From Physcomitrium patens (taxonomy: Eukaryota > Streptophyta > Bryopsida > Funariales > Funariaceae), in NCBI RefSeq assembly GCF_000002425.4, contig NC_037275.1, forward strand, positions 3,479,646 through 3,543,645: 64,000 bases of DNA. The letters run 5' to 3'. The notes below the pieces were generated by a model. It was not told the DNA's origin, made no database searches, and saw only the letters and a program-made list of their open reading frames with translations. Shown here one piece after another: positions 22,363 through 36,579 of this stretch. Each line of letters begins with the position of its first letter. Position 1 is the stretch's first letter. The position numbers and the translations under genes were made by a program.

Positions 22363-25300
22363 GAGGTACAAAAGAAATTATCTTGCAGAGATATCAAACA
22401 ATCAAATATATGATAATAAGAATGTATGAATTGAGCAATGACTTTCCCATTTGGTTGGCATCTATCATTCTAATATCAACCTCAATCAAAGTAAAATGTT
22501 TAGAACTTGATTTAAGTTTTTGACAAGCTCTACTATAGTGGGGACTTGTGTAATACTAAGACCATTGTAATTCACTGCTGAAATACAATTGGAGAGAATC
22601 CTTTTCTCATAAAGTGCTTCATCTAATACTCTAAGGTGGATAACAAGAGAACTATCTATTCATCTTATAATATTTTTTTATAAATGGTTTAAAAAGCAAG
22701 GTATCTTAAGTGAACTACTTACTTCACCCCTATCCTTATAGCCATTCAATAAAACCATCACTTGACAAAATCTGAGGATAGAAATTTCACTATATCAATG
22801 ATACTAATAATTTTATTAATATCATGAAATATTGTAGCAAGCTCGTCAAAAAAGAATATGCAAGCAATTAGATACTCCATCCACTCTTGTACCTACATGA
22901 AGGTTTTTGAAATGTTGCAAAATGTATAAGGCCTCAATGACTTGGCCAAAGTAAAAATTATTTTAAAATACATATTTTTGGATTAAAAGTATTATGTTTT
23001 TAAGAATACAAATTGAGGGAACAAAAAGTAGAAAAGTTCTCTAATAGAATTTGGCTAGGAGTCAGCTTCTACATATATGATGTTACAATAACATACAATA
23101 ATAAAGAATATAATATAACAAAGCTAAAAGGTGAGAGATTTGGATGTGGATCTTTTTTCAACTCCAATTCTTAATCATATCCTTTCACTACTTTCAATTT
23201 GGAAGGGCATAATGGATCAAATTATATAACATTCTTTGAAAAGATTTAACTATATTCAATATTTTTGCCCCATAGTTTGGCCAATAATGGTGCAAATTTT
23301 GGATAAAGCTTTTGGTAGAATTATCTAAGGACTTTGTGAGGATAATATTCACCTCTCAACTCAAATTACAAGTTGGCTTCAATTAAGAGTTGCTTATAAT
23401 TGGTGGTATTAAGTAAAAGTAATAAGAAATAAGAATAAAGAAAAATAATACAAAACAAGTGAAGCAAGTGTAATCAAATAATTGTACACTACAAAACTAG
23501 TTATAGTTTGTTAATTAGATTTTTATCTAATAAAAAATAAAAGTAAAAAATAAAAAATATATTTTTAATCAAGTAATTTTTTAAATATTTCTAATGACAT
23601 AAAAAAAAAATAATTTCAAATTACTATGAGTAATTTATGATGTATTAAAGATAGAATTTAAATATTAGAAAAATTAAATAAATAATTTTTATCTCAAGGA
23701 TAATTTGCTTAAAAGATCAAGAATTTGAGCCTCACCAAGGCTCATAAGTAGTGTATATGAGTTGTTAAAAGAGGCCACAAGTCCTTCGTCTTATCTTCCT
23801 ACTTATATCCAAGGTGCTACAATCCATATGGAACTTGTGTACATCTTTTTCTATAAAGATTAGACTAGCTACTGGTCCTCCTATTTCCTTCTAGTAAAAC
23901 TAATATTTTTATATTTTTGACTTTTCTATGGTATTTAAAAATAACCAATTAGCATAGGAACCTTTTATGACCTTCGAATCTTGCTTCATTTCTTCATAAT
24001 GGCTCCTAAAGTGGCAAAACTCAATTTTATCAAGGTCTTGAAATTTTCTATAAAATTTTCTAAAAAAATCTAAATAAATTCTAAAAAATAATATAATATT
24101 TTTATAATACTAATATCTATTCAAGTCTATATTTTTTTTTTACCTTAGTGATATTTTATAGTAATAAAATCAATTTATATCTACTAAAAATCTTTTTTGT
24201 TATATAATTAATTAGAAAGACATGAAGTTCTCCTCATGCTTCTTCTAACTACTAATTAATTATTGATAGGAACTTTATAAGTAATAAATGTAGATAGGAG
24301 GCCAATAAAGACATTGGTCTCAATAAATAATGCTTCATACTTAATAATAAATAAAAATACTAAATTGACTAAGATAATTACCTCCAAGACTTATTAAGAC
24401 TCTATCTTTATGACTTTTCTTTCAATAAGACTTTTATAACTTATAAATATCCTGAATTCTAATAAATAATTAAATCATAAAAAAAATCTAATCTTAATAT
24501 TTATATAATAGAATGATTTAATTTTTATTTTTAAGTAATCCACCAATTTAGATACATTAGTGGGACTCAGAGACTCCAAATGGCTACTAGTGAGGGCTTT
24601 GAATTTTGTTGAAAGATGCACCAATAAGTCTAGTGGTGAAGAATCTACAATATTGAAACACAAACTTAGAATTTTTCATTCTTTCATGTGAGCCTTATAT
24701 ATAGAGGATTTCTTCCCTCTATCTAATAATAGCTTGTTTTTGCTAGGACAACAAAAGAAGAATAAGCTGGCAGTTCATTGCTTGTTTAGACATTGTATAT
24801 TCCTTCATAATTTTTGAATAGACTATTATAAAAGCTGCATATAGAATTTGTAGAGATAGCATTCATTTTAATCATCTTCTTATATAGAGACAAGTTCTAC
24901 TTCAAAAAAAGGTCCATGACAATTTGTATATGTAATGAATGCAAAACACCCCTAGAAGACAAAAATCTAGCTATAGATCTAATTATAATATTCTTTATTC
25001 GCTCTTACTTTTTTAATTCTAAAAAATACAAATAAGTTCTATTAAAATACTTAAAAACTTAAGCAAAAATCATCTATATAAGCCCTTTAATTTTCCTTAG
25101 AGTTAAGGCCAAATTAGCTTCAAAGGCTTCTAATAGTTGCATGGTGGCCTTAAGTTGTGTCATGACTCGATTGAAGGAAGTTTGACATCCTAATGTTTAT
25201 CCGTTAGAATCTTTCTTTTGGATACAACGTATTATTTGTCCATAGTCACTTCTTCTTAAGATGTTCTCTTTTTCAAGGTGTCAAAGCCTACATGGGCATC

Positions 25301-25616
25301 TTTGCTTAGGACACTACTCTTGACTTAACTTAAATCAAAATCAAAATCAAACAAGTTTCAATCATTATAACTTTTTGTTGCAATAACCTATGATGCTAAT
25401 ACTCTGATGCTTTGGAGCTAAGTTTTGGCTTATTCCTTAAGGTACCTAAGACTAAGCTTACAATATCTAAATGACTCTACTCCGAGTTGTACTTCCATTC
25501 AATTTAGAATTTGAGATAGGTGGTGGTCCACCTTTATATAGCTTTCTTTTGCAAGATAAGCTATTGCATTTATTTTTATAAAAGTTTTTTTTATCTAACA
25601 AGCGATTCATAGTCAA
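22363..25616. other. AT-rich DNA, unassigned
   Basis: About 3.3 kb without a recognisable gene or element. The longest open frame (24475-24663 minus) has 62 codons and no resemblance to known proteins. Probably very old transposon remains. Confidence 0.4.
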
Positions 25617-25624
25617 AAAAAAAA

Positions 25625-25657
<33 letters not shown>

Positions 25658-25659
25658 CT
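25617..25659. repeat. A run followed by (CAA)n
   Basis: About twelve A then some ten CAA units, ending eight bases before the start of the chromovirus LTR. It could be a plain microsatellite or the tail of an older retroposon on the left. Confidence 0.85.
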
Positions 25660-25989
25660 ATGTAATTGTCATAGATATATATTTATTGTAATTATTACTT
25701 AGATAGTATGAATAGATGGAAGTAAATAAAAATAGATTAATTTTATAATATCTTCTAAAAAAAAGCTTTTTAGAAGCTTCATAGATACGATTTTTACTTT
25801 ACATGTGTTTGTAATTGATTAGTAGGTTAGAAACTTAGTCAACAAGTTAATCACATGCCATATATGTTGAAAACTTATAAAATAAGCTAAGTATGTGGAA
25901 TCCATATAAATAACTTATCTTGCAAGTTAAAATACATTGTTGTATTATATGTGTTCTTGCTTGAAAATGCATTGGGTACCTAATTGAAG

Positions 25990-26990
25990 AATGTAAGTAG
26001 AAATGTAATAATAATCCTACTAAGTCTAATAGAATATTAAATAAAATTTATATAAATCTTAATAATCCTAATCAAATTTTGACCAATCTAAAATAAATTT
26101 AAAAGAAGTTACAAAAGAAATATGAAAATAAATCTTTAAAAAAATAAAAATAATCTTAAAGAAATATTAAAAATAAAAATATTTAAATAAAAAATAAAGA
26201 ATCTTAAATAAATACTAAAAATAGAAATCTTAATTGAATCTCAACCAAATTCAAGGTCAAAACCTAATTTAAATCTTAATTGAACCTTAATCACATCCTA
26301 GATATAATCTTAATGAAATCCTAATAAAATCTTAAACCATAGAAAAATCTTAGAAAAATCCTAATCAATCCATAGTCAAGTTTTAAATCAAATTCTAAGA
26401 AAATCCTAATCCTAACCAAACTCTAAACCAAATTCTAAGCCATAATCAAACCATGGGCAGATTCTAAACTAAATCCTATAGCAAAATGGAATCTCAACAA
26501 CTAATGATGAAATTATTAATATCACTTCAAAATTTGCACACTTCTTAATGTTTTAGTTAAAAATAAGTAAAAGAAAGATAAAATTGATTTTACTTTTAAA
26601 TTGAGAGAAATATAAGATAATCCAATCTAGCATTGGATGGCCTCTTATTCCAACCTAAATGTAGAACATTTAGCACCAATTCCTCTTTAAATTTTTGAAT
26701 TGCTTTCAAATTTTATCTAAACATTTGAAATCAAATCTAATATCCACACAAAGAAAATTCACCTCAATCCAATTGCTAGATTACTAAAGATCTTAGAAAC
26801 ACTTAGTGATCCTCAAATTCAAATTTGTGAGACCTTAATTCATAAAAACCTTCACATATTTCAATCTAATTATTTGATTGACCTCAAATTTACACACATA
26901 TTTACAACTAGTACACTAATATATTATTCAAAATTTAATTGTATACTCACCACAAAACTCAAGAAACTCTTAAATTTATAGAAGTCCCCT
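25990..26990 (-). repeat. Long dispersed repeat R2, copy 2
   Basis: The reverse complement matches 5560-6590, including the degenerate minisatellite core (here about 26000-26480). It lies inside the 5' LTR and leader area of the chromovirus, so it inserted after that element. Ends are approximate. Confidence 0.5.
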
Positions 26991-29900
26991 CTATAAAAAA
27001 GTAACATTAAGACTAAATCTTTTATTATCTTTCTATCTTTTATCTTTATTTTTTTACTATATCTTTTTGCTAGGCTCTTCTATAATAATATCCATATTTT
27101 TATTATTCACCATATAATCATATCATTACACAATAACATTTGAGTACTAAAAAACTAAAAATTGCCTTACTTAAGAAGTTTGATGGTACAAGATCAAAGT
27201 TTTAAGAATTCATCAATTAAGTAAAATTAGCAATTGAACTTGAACTCTAAAGCTATCCAACTCCAAGATCACAAGTCAGATTTATTGAAACAATACTTTT
27301 TGATTCTGTATTATCATGGTTTTTATCTTTTTTTGAACAAAATGATCTAATATTAGATAATTTAAAATCTTTTTTGGTAAAATTTTGATCTATATATAGA
27401 AAAAATGATGCAATTTATATTATAATAAATAAGAATCATATTTTGTAATAAGAAAATTAATATATAACATTGTATGCTATATAATATTGATAATTTATGA
27501 TTGATATCAAGTGAAATAATATTGCACTCATTAATCAATTTTTTCATGAATTATAATATGAAGTAAAGAAATTGATGCTCAATTTACCTAATCCTCAAAT
27601 ATTAAGTCAAGTAATTGATTTTGTTGTAAAGTGTGACAATTGACTTTTAAAATTTTGGTTTGAAAATAACATAAGTAAATCTTAATGTTATTACAATTCA
27701 ATGGCAACATTAATATCTTGTCAACACATACCTTCAAAAGTAGAGGATATATAAATTAATTTGATTTATTTCAAACCTCTTATTCAAAAAAAAGACTCAT
27801 TATCATTAAGAAGGATTATATTTATATTATGGAGAACCAAAGTACACTATTCAATATTATTTAAAGAAGCAACGTAATTATAAAATAAAAGTATAATTAT
27901 CAAAGAAGACAATATGTCAAAAAATAAGTTTGTCTAGCTATAATAGAGATTCTATAATTGGAACTTTGTACAATACCTAATGATGGTCTTATTCTTTCTT
28001 CATAATTCTTTCTTTATTTTACAACAGATATTAGTTTAGGACCTAAACATCACAAATCCTATACCCTGTTAAATTTAAGAGCTTTAACTTATTTTTCAAA
28101 TGAAGAGTTTGTTAAAAGACATAACATACCTTTAGAAAAAAAAAAAAACAAAACTTGTTCATGTAGAAGTCATAGATGATTGTCCATTGTCTTTTGGAGA
28201 TGTTATTTATGAAATATTTCTTCTAAAAGTAGTAATTAACAATCATAGTAGCTTTGTAGTATTTAATATCATTAAATCTTTTTATAATCTAGTTATTTTA
28301 AATTTATCATGATTAAAAAAATATAATCATTGAATAGATTGGATTTCTTGTAGTCTTGACTTTTTTAAAAGTGTAAAAAAGATGTAGCGAATTAAATAGA
28401 AAGTTATAAGTCTAATACAATCAAACCTGTATTTGTAGGTGTAAGAGCTTTCTTGTATGCTGTAAAAAAAAATCACCTTGTGTTAGTTAAACCACATCTA
28501 TTTCTAATGGTGAAAAGACTTCAAATGGCATTCTTAGTCAATATTAAGATTTTAAAGATATAATTAAAAAGAAGAATCTAGATTTTCTTCCAAATCATCA
28601 TTTCTATGAATATTCAATTGACCTTTAAGAATGAGCTCAACTACTATTTGGACCAATCTACAGTTTATTATAAAATGAATTGATTAAATTCAAAGAGTAT
28701 ATTAAAGAGAATTTAACCAAGCACTTCATGCGCTATTCCAAATCTCTCATAAGAGCTCCAATTTTATTTTAGAAGAAAAAAATTGATCATTATAGATGTG
28801 TTTTGATTATTAGAGACTTAACAAGATCACCATAACAAACAACTATTTGCTATCTTTAATATTTGGACTTTTTGTTCAATTAAATCAAGTTAAGATCTAT
28901 ATAAAAATAGATCTACAAGGAGCATATAATCTGGTATGTATCAAAAAAAGAGATGAATGGAAGATTGTATTTCAAACAAGGTATAGACTCCATCATAAGT
29001 CTATCATTTGAAATAATGTATCGTAAAAAATTAACTTCAGTAGTATGAAATATATATTTTTTTTATCTTGATATAGAATCTTGTATCTCTTAGTTTTTTG
29101 TAACACATAACAAACATGAAATTCATATTTTTTTGAATTCTTAAAATAGATTAAGTTATCTTCTAGATAGCAAAAAATAAAATTATCCAAAAACTCTCAA
29201 AAGACATCATTTATTAGATGTTAAAAAGTTGCTAGTATATTTGTAAGTCTAAAAGACATGACATTATATTCCATTTTATGTGAAAACAGATGTATTAAAT
29301 TTTGTTTTATGTTCCATACTATCACAAATAAGAATAGATGATAAATTTCATTCTATAACTTTTTATTCTAGAAAATTTTAGCAGCTAAAATAAACTATGA
29401 GATTTATAATAAAGAATTTCTTATAATTGTGGATTTATTTCAAGAATGGCACTATTAACTAGAAGGTACTCTTAGTTTAGTCACTATATATATAAAGTAT
29501 AAGAAACTTGAGTATTTTATATCAACATGCATTTTGAATCATCATTAAGCCTATTGGAGCATGTTCTTATCAAGATTCAAATTTAAGATCATTTATCAAT
29601 TACATAAATAACAATATTTATTAGATACACTTTCTAGACAATCATATCTTGTACCAAAGAAAAGAGATCTACTTTTGATCAACAACAAATAATTCTCTTG
29701 AAGCTAAAGTATTTTTATCTTTGAATAATGAAATCAATACTAATTGTTTATTCAACTTTTATTTTGCAAGTTCAATCAATATTTTTTGATATTCTTATTT
29801 GTGATATTAAAAAAAATCCTTCAAAGTTTCATGATACATCTAAGTTTGAATTCAAATATAATTTATTATATTTTGAGAGGTGCTTATATATTCCAAAAGA

Positions 29901-31731
29901 TGAAGCTTAATTATGTATTTTTTAAACTCATCATGATTTTTTGATAATAGGACATTTTGAATATAATAAGACTTTAAAACTAATATCTAGGAATTTTTAG
30001 TAGCCTCAAATATAGAAGATGATCAAAGATTTTATACAATCCTATGGTATCTCTTTAAGATCAAAAATTCCTTATCATCAACACTATAGACTTCTTTAGC
30101 CATTATCTATTCCAAAATAATCATGATTTTCTATTTCTATGGATTTTATCACGGATCTTCCAATCTTAGGTTCTTGTCATTCTATATTTGTGATAGTAGA
30201 TTGTTTCATTGAGATGGCATATTTGTACTTTGTATCAAATCTATCATAGATAAAGAAACAACTAAGATTTTTTTTGACAACATCTATTACTATCATATAT
30301 TATCTAAATATATTATATTGAATAGAAAAATTTAATTTATATTAAGATTTAAAAAATACTTTTTAAGATTCTAAAGATGGACATAAAACTATCTTTGACT
30401 TTCTATCCTCAAATTGATGAATAAATAAAGCATGTAAATCAAGTTTTAGAGCAATATTTGAAATATACTATTAATTATTAAGAAGATGATTGGACAATTT
30501 TTTTACCATTGGAAGGATTTTCTTATAATAAAAATAAAATCATCTATATAATAAATATTTTTATTTTTTAATTATGGTTATCATATACAACTTGATATTT
30601 TTGACTTTTCAAAAGTTAATAATCTTGAGAAAAAAGATTTAAAAAATTATTTATCTAAGCTACATACAAAAATAAAGGTAAGACTAAAAGAGGCTCAAAA
30701 ACAACAAAAGAACAATTCAAATGCCTATTGCAAGAAACAACTTCATTTCTACATTAGTGATAAGATATGATTACTTTGTCATAATATTAAAACTATTTAT
30801 CCTTGTGACAAGTTAGATTACCATAAACTTGGATCATTTCTTATTTGTGAATAAGTCAATCTAGTTATTTATTGATTACATCTATTAGACTCTATAAAAA
30901 TCCATCTCATATTTTACATATCTTTTTTAGAGCCATATAAGACAATGAATATTTTAGGAAGAAGATAAATACCATCGCCTCTTATAGAAATAGATAATAA
31001 TCAAAAATTCAAGAAAGAAGAAATTTTAGACTCAAGATGGCATTGACATAGGTTAAAATATCTTCTTCATTAGTATGGATACAATATTAATAAATACATA
31101 TGAAAGCCAGCAAAAAATCTTACAAATGTAGCAGAGAAGGTCAAAGCTTTTTTCATCAACAACATCCACGAAAACCAAGATGAAAGATAAAAAAAGCTTT
31201 GCTATAAAAAGAAAATTTAAAAAGATTATATTTTATTTTCTATCTTTATTTTTAGTTTCTACATAATTCTAATATTAAGGAAATAAAGAACCAACAACTA
31301 GTAGATTCAACTAAAGAGCTATCATTTATTGACTTATTGAATAAGAAATTGTGATTATTATAGCCTTCAAGAGAATATTCAAGTCCTTCAAAAACAACAT
31401 GTTCTTTCTTGAATAAATAGCAAGATACAACGTATTTGGTATTACAATATGATATTTCAATATTTGGTGATTGTATTAGAAGTAAAAATGACTCTTGATG
31501 GTATTACAAATTTTTCGTTTGAAAAAAGTTATGAAGGTCTCAATAATGATTAAATAATAGTGTGGTCTTCTTGCCTTGAAATAAGATATTATCAATGGCT
31601 ACAAGGACCTATCAACTACCTTTGAAAGGAATAAAGATTAGAGTATGTGGTAAATACAATTTGCTTCATCTTAGATTTCCTCAACATGTAGTCATCACTT
31701 TTTTAGATCTTGACTTTAAAAGAGGAAGTAA

Positions 31732-32290
31732 TGTCACTAATATAATATTTATTATAATTATTATTTAAATAATATGAATAGATATAAGTAGATAAAAATA
31801 GATTAATTTTATAATAACTTCTAAAAAAGCTTCTCAGAAGCTTTATAGATATTATTTTGACTTTATATGTATTTTTAGTTGATTGATAGGTTAGAAACTT
31901 GATCAATAAATTAACGACATGCCATACATATTGATAGCTTATAGAATAAGCTAACTATGTGGCGTCCATATAAAAAACTTATTTTGAAAGTTAAGATATG
32001 TGTTGTACAAAGTCAATACATTTTTGAGGTCCTTTAGAATATTGCTACATAACTTTTAAGTAGATAGTATATATAAACATAAGAATAAAGCCTTTTTCAC
32101 TCTTATTAATTTATTTCTTCCTTCTAGTCTAGTTTTAAGAGTCTTTGGTTTTCTTATCTTTTGACTATATCCATTTTAGTTTCTTTTTTAATATACATAT
32201 TTCTTTAATTTTATTTTATTTTACTTCTTTAAAAAAATCTTACTTCTTTATTTATTTTTATTAAGTCTTTATTCTTGATAGAAATATGAT
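31732..32290 (+). repeat. 3' LTR of chromovirus copy 1
   Basis: Begins TGTCACTA right after the purine tract and matches the 5' LTR at 25667 onward. It also matches, in reverse complement, about 32740-33205. The 3' end is approximate. Confidence 0.65.
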
Positions 32291-32739
32291 AATAGTAATT
32301 AAAAACTTATAAGAAAGTACAAGATGCTCTTAAAAATAAGCTTGTTGTATAAGTTATCTAGACAAGTTATATGAAATAAAAAAGAAAAAAAAAATTAGAA
32401 GGCCAATCCATTTGTAGTGAGTTAAAATAAAAAAAGTAATATAATCAAGGATCATAAGACTTCTTTATTATCCATTACAACTTGCAAAAATAAAATAAGT
32501 CTTGTTTGTAATACATGTAAGAAAATTTCTTGGCTTAGATGGAAGAATGTTGAAATTTTAAATAATTTTTTGGATTATGTTTGATTTTTTTTAAATGCTT
32601 AATAAAATCATCTTAAAAAATAGCCTACCTCCAAGGATTATCAAAAATATGATACTTTTAATTTACAAAAATTTATTTAAGCAAAAATTGATCAATTAAT
32701 GATTGATCATATTATTAAATAAAAAAGAATAGATATTTA
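32291..32739. other. AT-rich spacer between chromovirus copies
   Basis: No gene visible. Bounded by LTR sequence on both sides in opposite orientations, so it probably belongs partly to LTR ends that can no longer be delimited. Confidence 0.35.
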
Positions 32740-33640
32740 TTCAAAATTAATATAATATTGAAACTATAATGGCATTGTTAAAGATAAGAAGACTAAAGAG
32801 CCTTGAAACAAGACTAAAGATTTAAAAATGCATTCAAAAGAATAAAGAAGGATTCATTTTTGCCTCCAAATATACTATCTAACTAAGAATTATGTAAAAA
32901 TATTCTATAAGACCTCTAATATATATCCAACTTGCAAGATACATATTTAATTTTTAAGTCAAGTCTCATATATGTACATAATATATTTAGCTTATATCAC
33001 AATCTACTAATATGTGCTAACATGTAGCTAAGTTCTTAGCCAAATTTTTAATCTATCAATCAACTATAAATATATCTAAAGTCAAATTCAAATCTATGAA
33101 GCTTTTAAAAAGCTTCATTAAAAGATATTATCAAATCTATCTATATTTATCTTCTATCTAATACTTCTTATTTAGATAAATATGTATGTTTTTGATATTA
33201 CTCTCTTTTTTAGGATCAAGTTTCATAAGGAATAATAATCATATGTTGAAAAAGTTTAAAATGTCACAAATTTTATTTGCTATTTATTTTGATCTTTCTT
33301 TTCTTTGAATATAGTTAATATATCCTTTCAATTATTGATAGTATTTTATATCAAAGTAAGAAGACCACCCTAATATTTGAATACTATTGATGTTTTTATA
33401 ACTCCTTTTAAATAAAACATTTAGAACATTGTCCATCAGAGGTGGTTCCTACCTCTAAAAATATCACCAAACATCAAGAATCTCTTTCAAGATTAATCCA
33501 ACTTATTATAATATCAAGACTATTTGTCTTTATAATAATCCAACTTATTATAATCAATTTTGAATTTTCAAAAGTTGATAAACTTATGGCAAAAGAATTA
33601 AAAAATTATTTATCAAAGCTTCATGCAATAATAAAGGCCC

Positions 33641-33694
<54 letters not shown>

Positions 33695-36210
33695 CCCCNN
33701 NNNNNNNNNNNNNNNNNNNNNNNNNNNNNNNNNNNNNNNNNNNNNNNNNNNNNNNNNNNNNNNNNNNNNNNNNNNNNNNNNNNNNNNNNNNNNNNNNNNN
33801 NNNNNNNNNNNNNNNNNNNNNNNNNNNNNNNNNNNNNNNNNNNNNNNNNNNNNNNNNNNNNNNNNNNNNNNNNNNNNNNNNNNNNNNNNNNNNNNNNNNN
33901 NNNNNNNNNNNNNNNNNNNNNNNNNNNNNNNNNNNNNNNNNNNNNNNNNNNNNNNNNNNNNNNNNNNNNNNNNNNNNNNNNNNNNNNNNNNNNNNNNNNN
34001 NNNNNNNNNNNNNNNNNNNNNNNNNNNNNNNNNNNNNNNNNNNNNNNNNNNNNNNNNNNNNNNNNNNNNNNNNNNNNNNNNNNNNNNNNNNNNNNNNNNN
34101 NNNNNNNNNNNNNNNNNNNNNNNNNNNNNNNNNNNTCATAAGAATTTGAAATTGATAGATCCATAATAAAATCTATAGAAACAAAAGACCATGGTTGTTT
34201 TGAAATAAGTAATGGTAGAAAAAGTCCATAAGATCAATGACAAGGGATTTTTAATTTTAAACAAATATCATATGATTGTACAAAGTCTTTAACTACTTTC
34301 ACATTTGAGGCCACAAAAAATCAATAGATATTAATTTCAAAATCTTGTTATATCCAAAATATTTTATAGTAGAAAAATTGTGATAAGCTTGAAGAATATG
34401 TAATCATGCTTTATTTTTTGAAATATATAAGTTTTCTTCAAAATAGAATAGATTATTCTTGAATTCAAACTTAGAAGTATCATGAAACTTAAAAGAATTG
34501 TTTTTAATATCATAAAAAAAAATAGAAAATATACTCAATTGAACTTGCTTAAAAAAAATAAATCAATAATCAATGTTGATTTTATTGCTCAAAGATGAAA
34601 ATATTTTAATTTTAAGAGAATCATTTTTATTAATAAAAAATTATATTTCTTTCTTTTGGTACATAATAAGAAAATCCAGATAGAGTATCTAACAAATCTT
34701 ATTATTTTTATAATAGATAAATAATCTTTAAATCAAATCTTCATAAAAATATACTCCAACAAGCTTAACAACAATTTGAAACATGTGTTGATATGAAATA
34801 ATTGAGATTTTTGTGATTCATATATATAATGATTAGAAAAAAAAACATCTTATAAATAATGATGCTATTCTTGAAATAAATCCATAATTTTAAGAAATTT
34901 TTTATTCTAGATCTTGTAGTTGATTTTGACTATTAAAAATTTTCTTGAATAGAAAGCTATTGGATAGAGTTTGTCATTTGCTCTCATTTGTAATAATACC
35001 ATATTTAAGGCAAAATTGGATATATTTTTTTCTATAAAAAATATCTTCGAGAAGCCAATACAATACAAAATTGATTCAAAAATAAATATTATTTTTAAAG
35101 CTTCAAATGATGCTTGAGCTTCTTTACTCTACTTAAGTTTATTTTTATAAGTCAAATGTATTAGGTGGAGATATAAATTGAAAAAAAATCTTGATAAAGA
35201 TTTGATAATAATTGATAAATTTCAAAAAATATTATATATTTTTTATTATTCTTAATATCTTTTAATCTATAATAGCTTGGAGCCTCTTAAGATCCATTAT
35301 AAGACTATTATTTGAAATAATGTATCCTAAAAAGTCAACTTAAGTAGTGCAAAATATACACTTTTCTATCTTAGTATATAGTCATACATTTCTTAATTTT
35401 TATAACATACAACAAACATGGTATTCATAATTTTTTAAATTTTTAGATTAGATTAAAATATTATTTAAATAAAAAAATTATTAAGAAATTTATAAAAAAT
35501 ATCATTTTTTACATATTGAAAAGCCATTAGTATATTTGTGAGTCTAAAAGGCATGACATTATATTTAAAATATCTATACTTAGTTTGAAATGCAGTCTTT
35601 TATTAATTTTCTTCTTTAATATGAAGTTATTTGTATATTTTTTATAGATTAATTTTTGTAAAGATCTTTTTTTGATTGAATTGATCTAAAAATCTTAAAA
35701 TCAAAGTTAAAAGATACATATTTTTGATAGTAATCATATTGAATCCTTGATAGTCTACATACATATGCAAAGTTTTATTTTTTTTTCTTCACAAATAAAA
35801 TAAGAGATCCTACTAGACAATTTGAATGGTGTATGAAATTCTTGGCCAAATTATTGTCAATGTATTCATTGAGTGTAGCCAACTTGTTTTATGATAAGCT
35901 ATAGATTGGTCTAAATGACAATTAAGTTTCATCTAAAAGATCAATTTAATAATTTTAGGGATGATACTCCAAAAGAGTATTTGCATTTCTCTTCTAAAAA
36001 ATTTCATGGTAACAAGCTACTAATACATACAACACATGACTAACTTGGCCAAGTTTCTAACCTACCAATCAACTACAAATACATTCAAAGTAAAATCTAC
36101 ATCTATAAAGCTATTAAGAAGCTTTTCCTTAAGATATTATCAAATCTATCTATATTTATTTTCTATCTAATATTTCATATTTAGGTAAATATATATGTCT
36201 TTGATAAATT
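32740..36210 (-). mobile_element. Rearranged chromovirus (copy 2), spanning an assembly gap
   Basis: Same family as copy 1, read mostly on the minus strand. LTR sequence occupies about 32740-33205, followed by the 3' internal end and purine tract (about 33206-33470). A short plus-strand integrase-end segment lies at about 33540-33645, just before the gap. After the gap come integrase (34136-34520), RNase H (near 34860-34950), and reverse transcriptase (about 35050-35990). A piece of LTR follows at about 36010-36200. The piece order and strands show a mosaic of more than one copy or a rearranged one. It is heavily decayed. Confidence 0.65.
33645..34135. other. Assembly gap preceded by a 48-A run and six C
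   Basis: A run of A from 33645 to 33692, six C, then 437 N. The homopolymer probably stopped the assembly. The A-to-C switch at the gap edge looks like a sequencing or joining artefact. Confidence 0.95.
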
Positions 36211-36579
36211 TCTAGTGGCTTATTGTATCTACATAGAAAAATTAATTATGAATAATATATATGGAAGTAAACTATTTAGATCTTTATTTGGTTTATTTTT
36301 TATTTTTTATGTTGTGAATAAATTTATAAAAACCTATATATAAAAGAAATTTAATTATTGATGCATTATTCAAATTAATGCTACTAGTAGATGGATGATT
36401 ATTAATAATATTTTATTTTCATTGCTATTTTTCTTCATATTGGTATGAAGGAGTACAAAGCAATGTATTACAAAATTTAAGGCCTCTTTAGGTATTTATC
36501 TTGCCTATAGGACTATAAAGTGTTTAAGAACAAAAGTTAGATGGCACCAATATTGCCAATTCAAAGCCAAATCAAGCAT
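36211..36579. other. AT-rich spacer
   Basis: No gene or element recognised between the chromovirus LTR piece and repeat R1. Confidence 0.35.

Larger units (their letters stand above)
25667..32290 (+). mobile_element. Decayed Ty3/Gypsy chromovirus (copy 1)
   Basis: The 5' LTR starts TGTCATAG at 25667 and the 3' LTR starts TGTCACTA at 31732. The two align over about 280 bp before the 5' one is interrupted by repeat R2. A purine-rich stretch (TTTAAAAGAGGAAGTAA) precedes the 3' LTR. Internal parts are gag-like sequence from about 27200, protease near 28080-28220, and reverse transcriptase 28690-28990. A reverse transcriptase segment read on the opposite strand lies at 28993-29275. RNase H is at 29350-29650, integrase at about 29810-30730, and a chromodomain-like segment at 30985-31180 (RWH, YG, PAKNLTN, EKVKAFF). 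The chromodomain makes it a chromovirus. It is old and AT-enriched, with several dozen breaks. Confidence 0.8.

Noticed and set aside
33442-34149. Long open frames running through poly-A/poly-F and unknown residues
   Set aside because: They exist only because of the homopolymer and the run of N.
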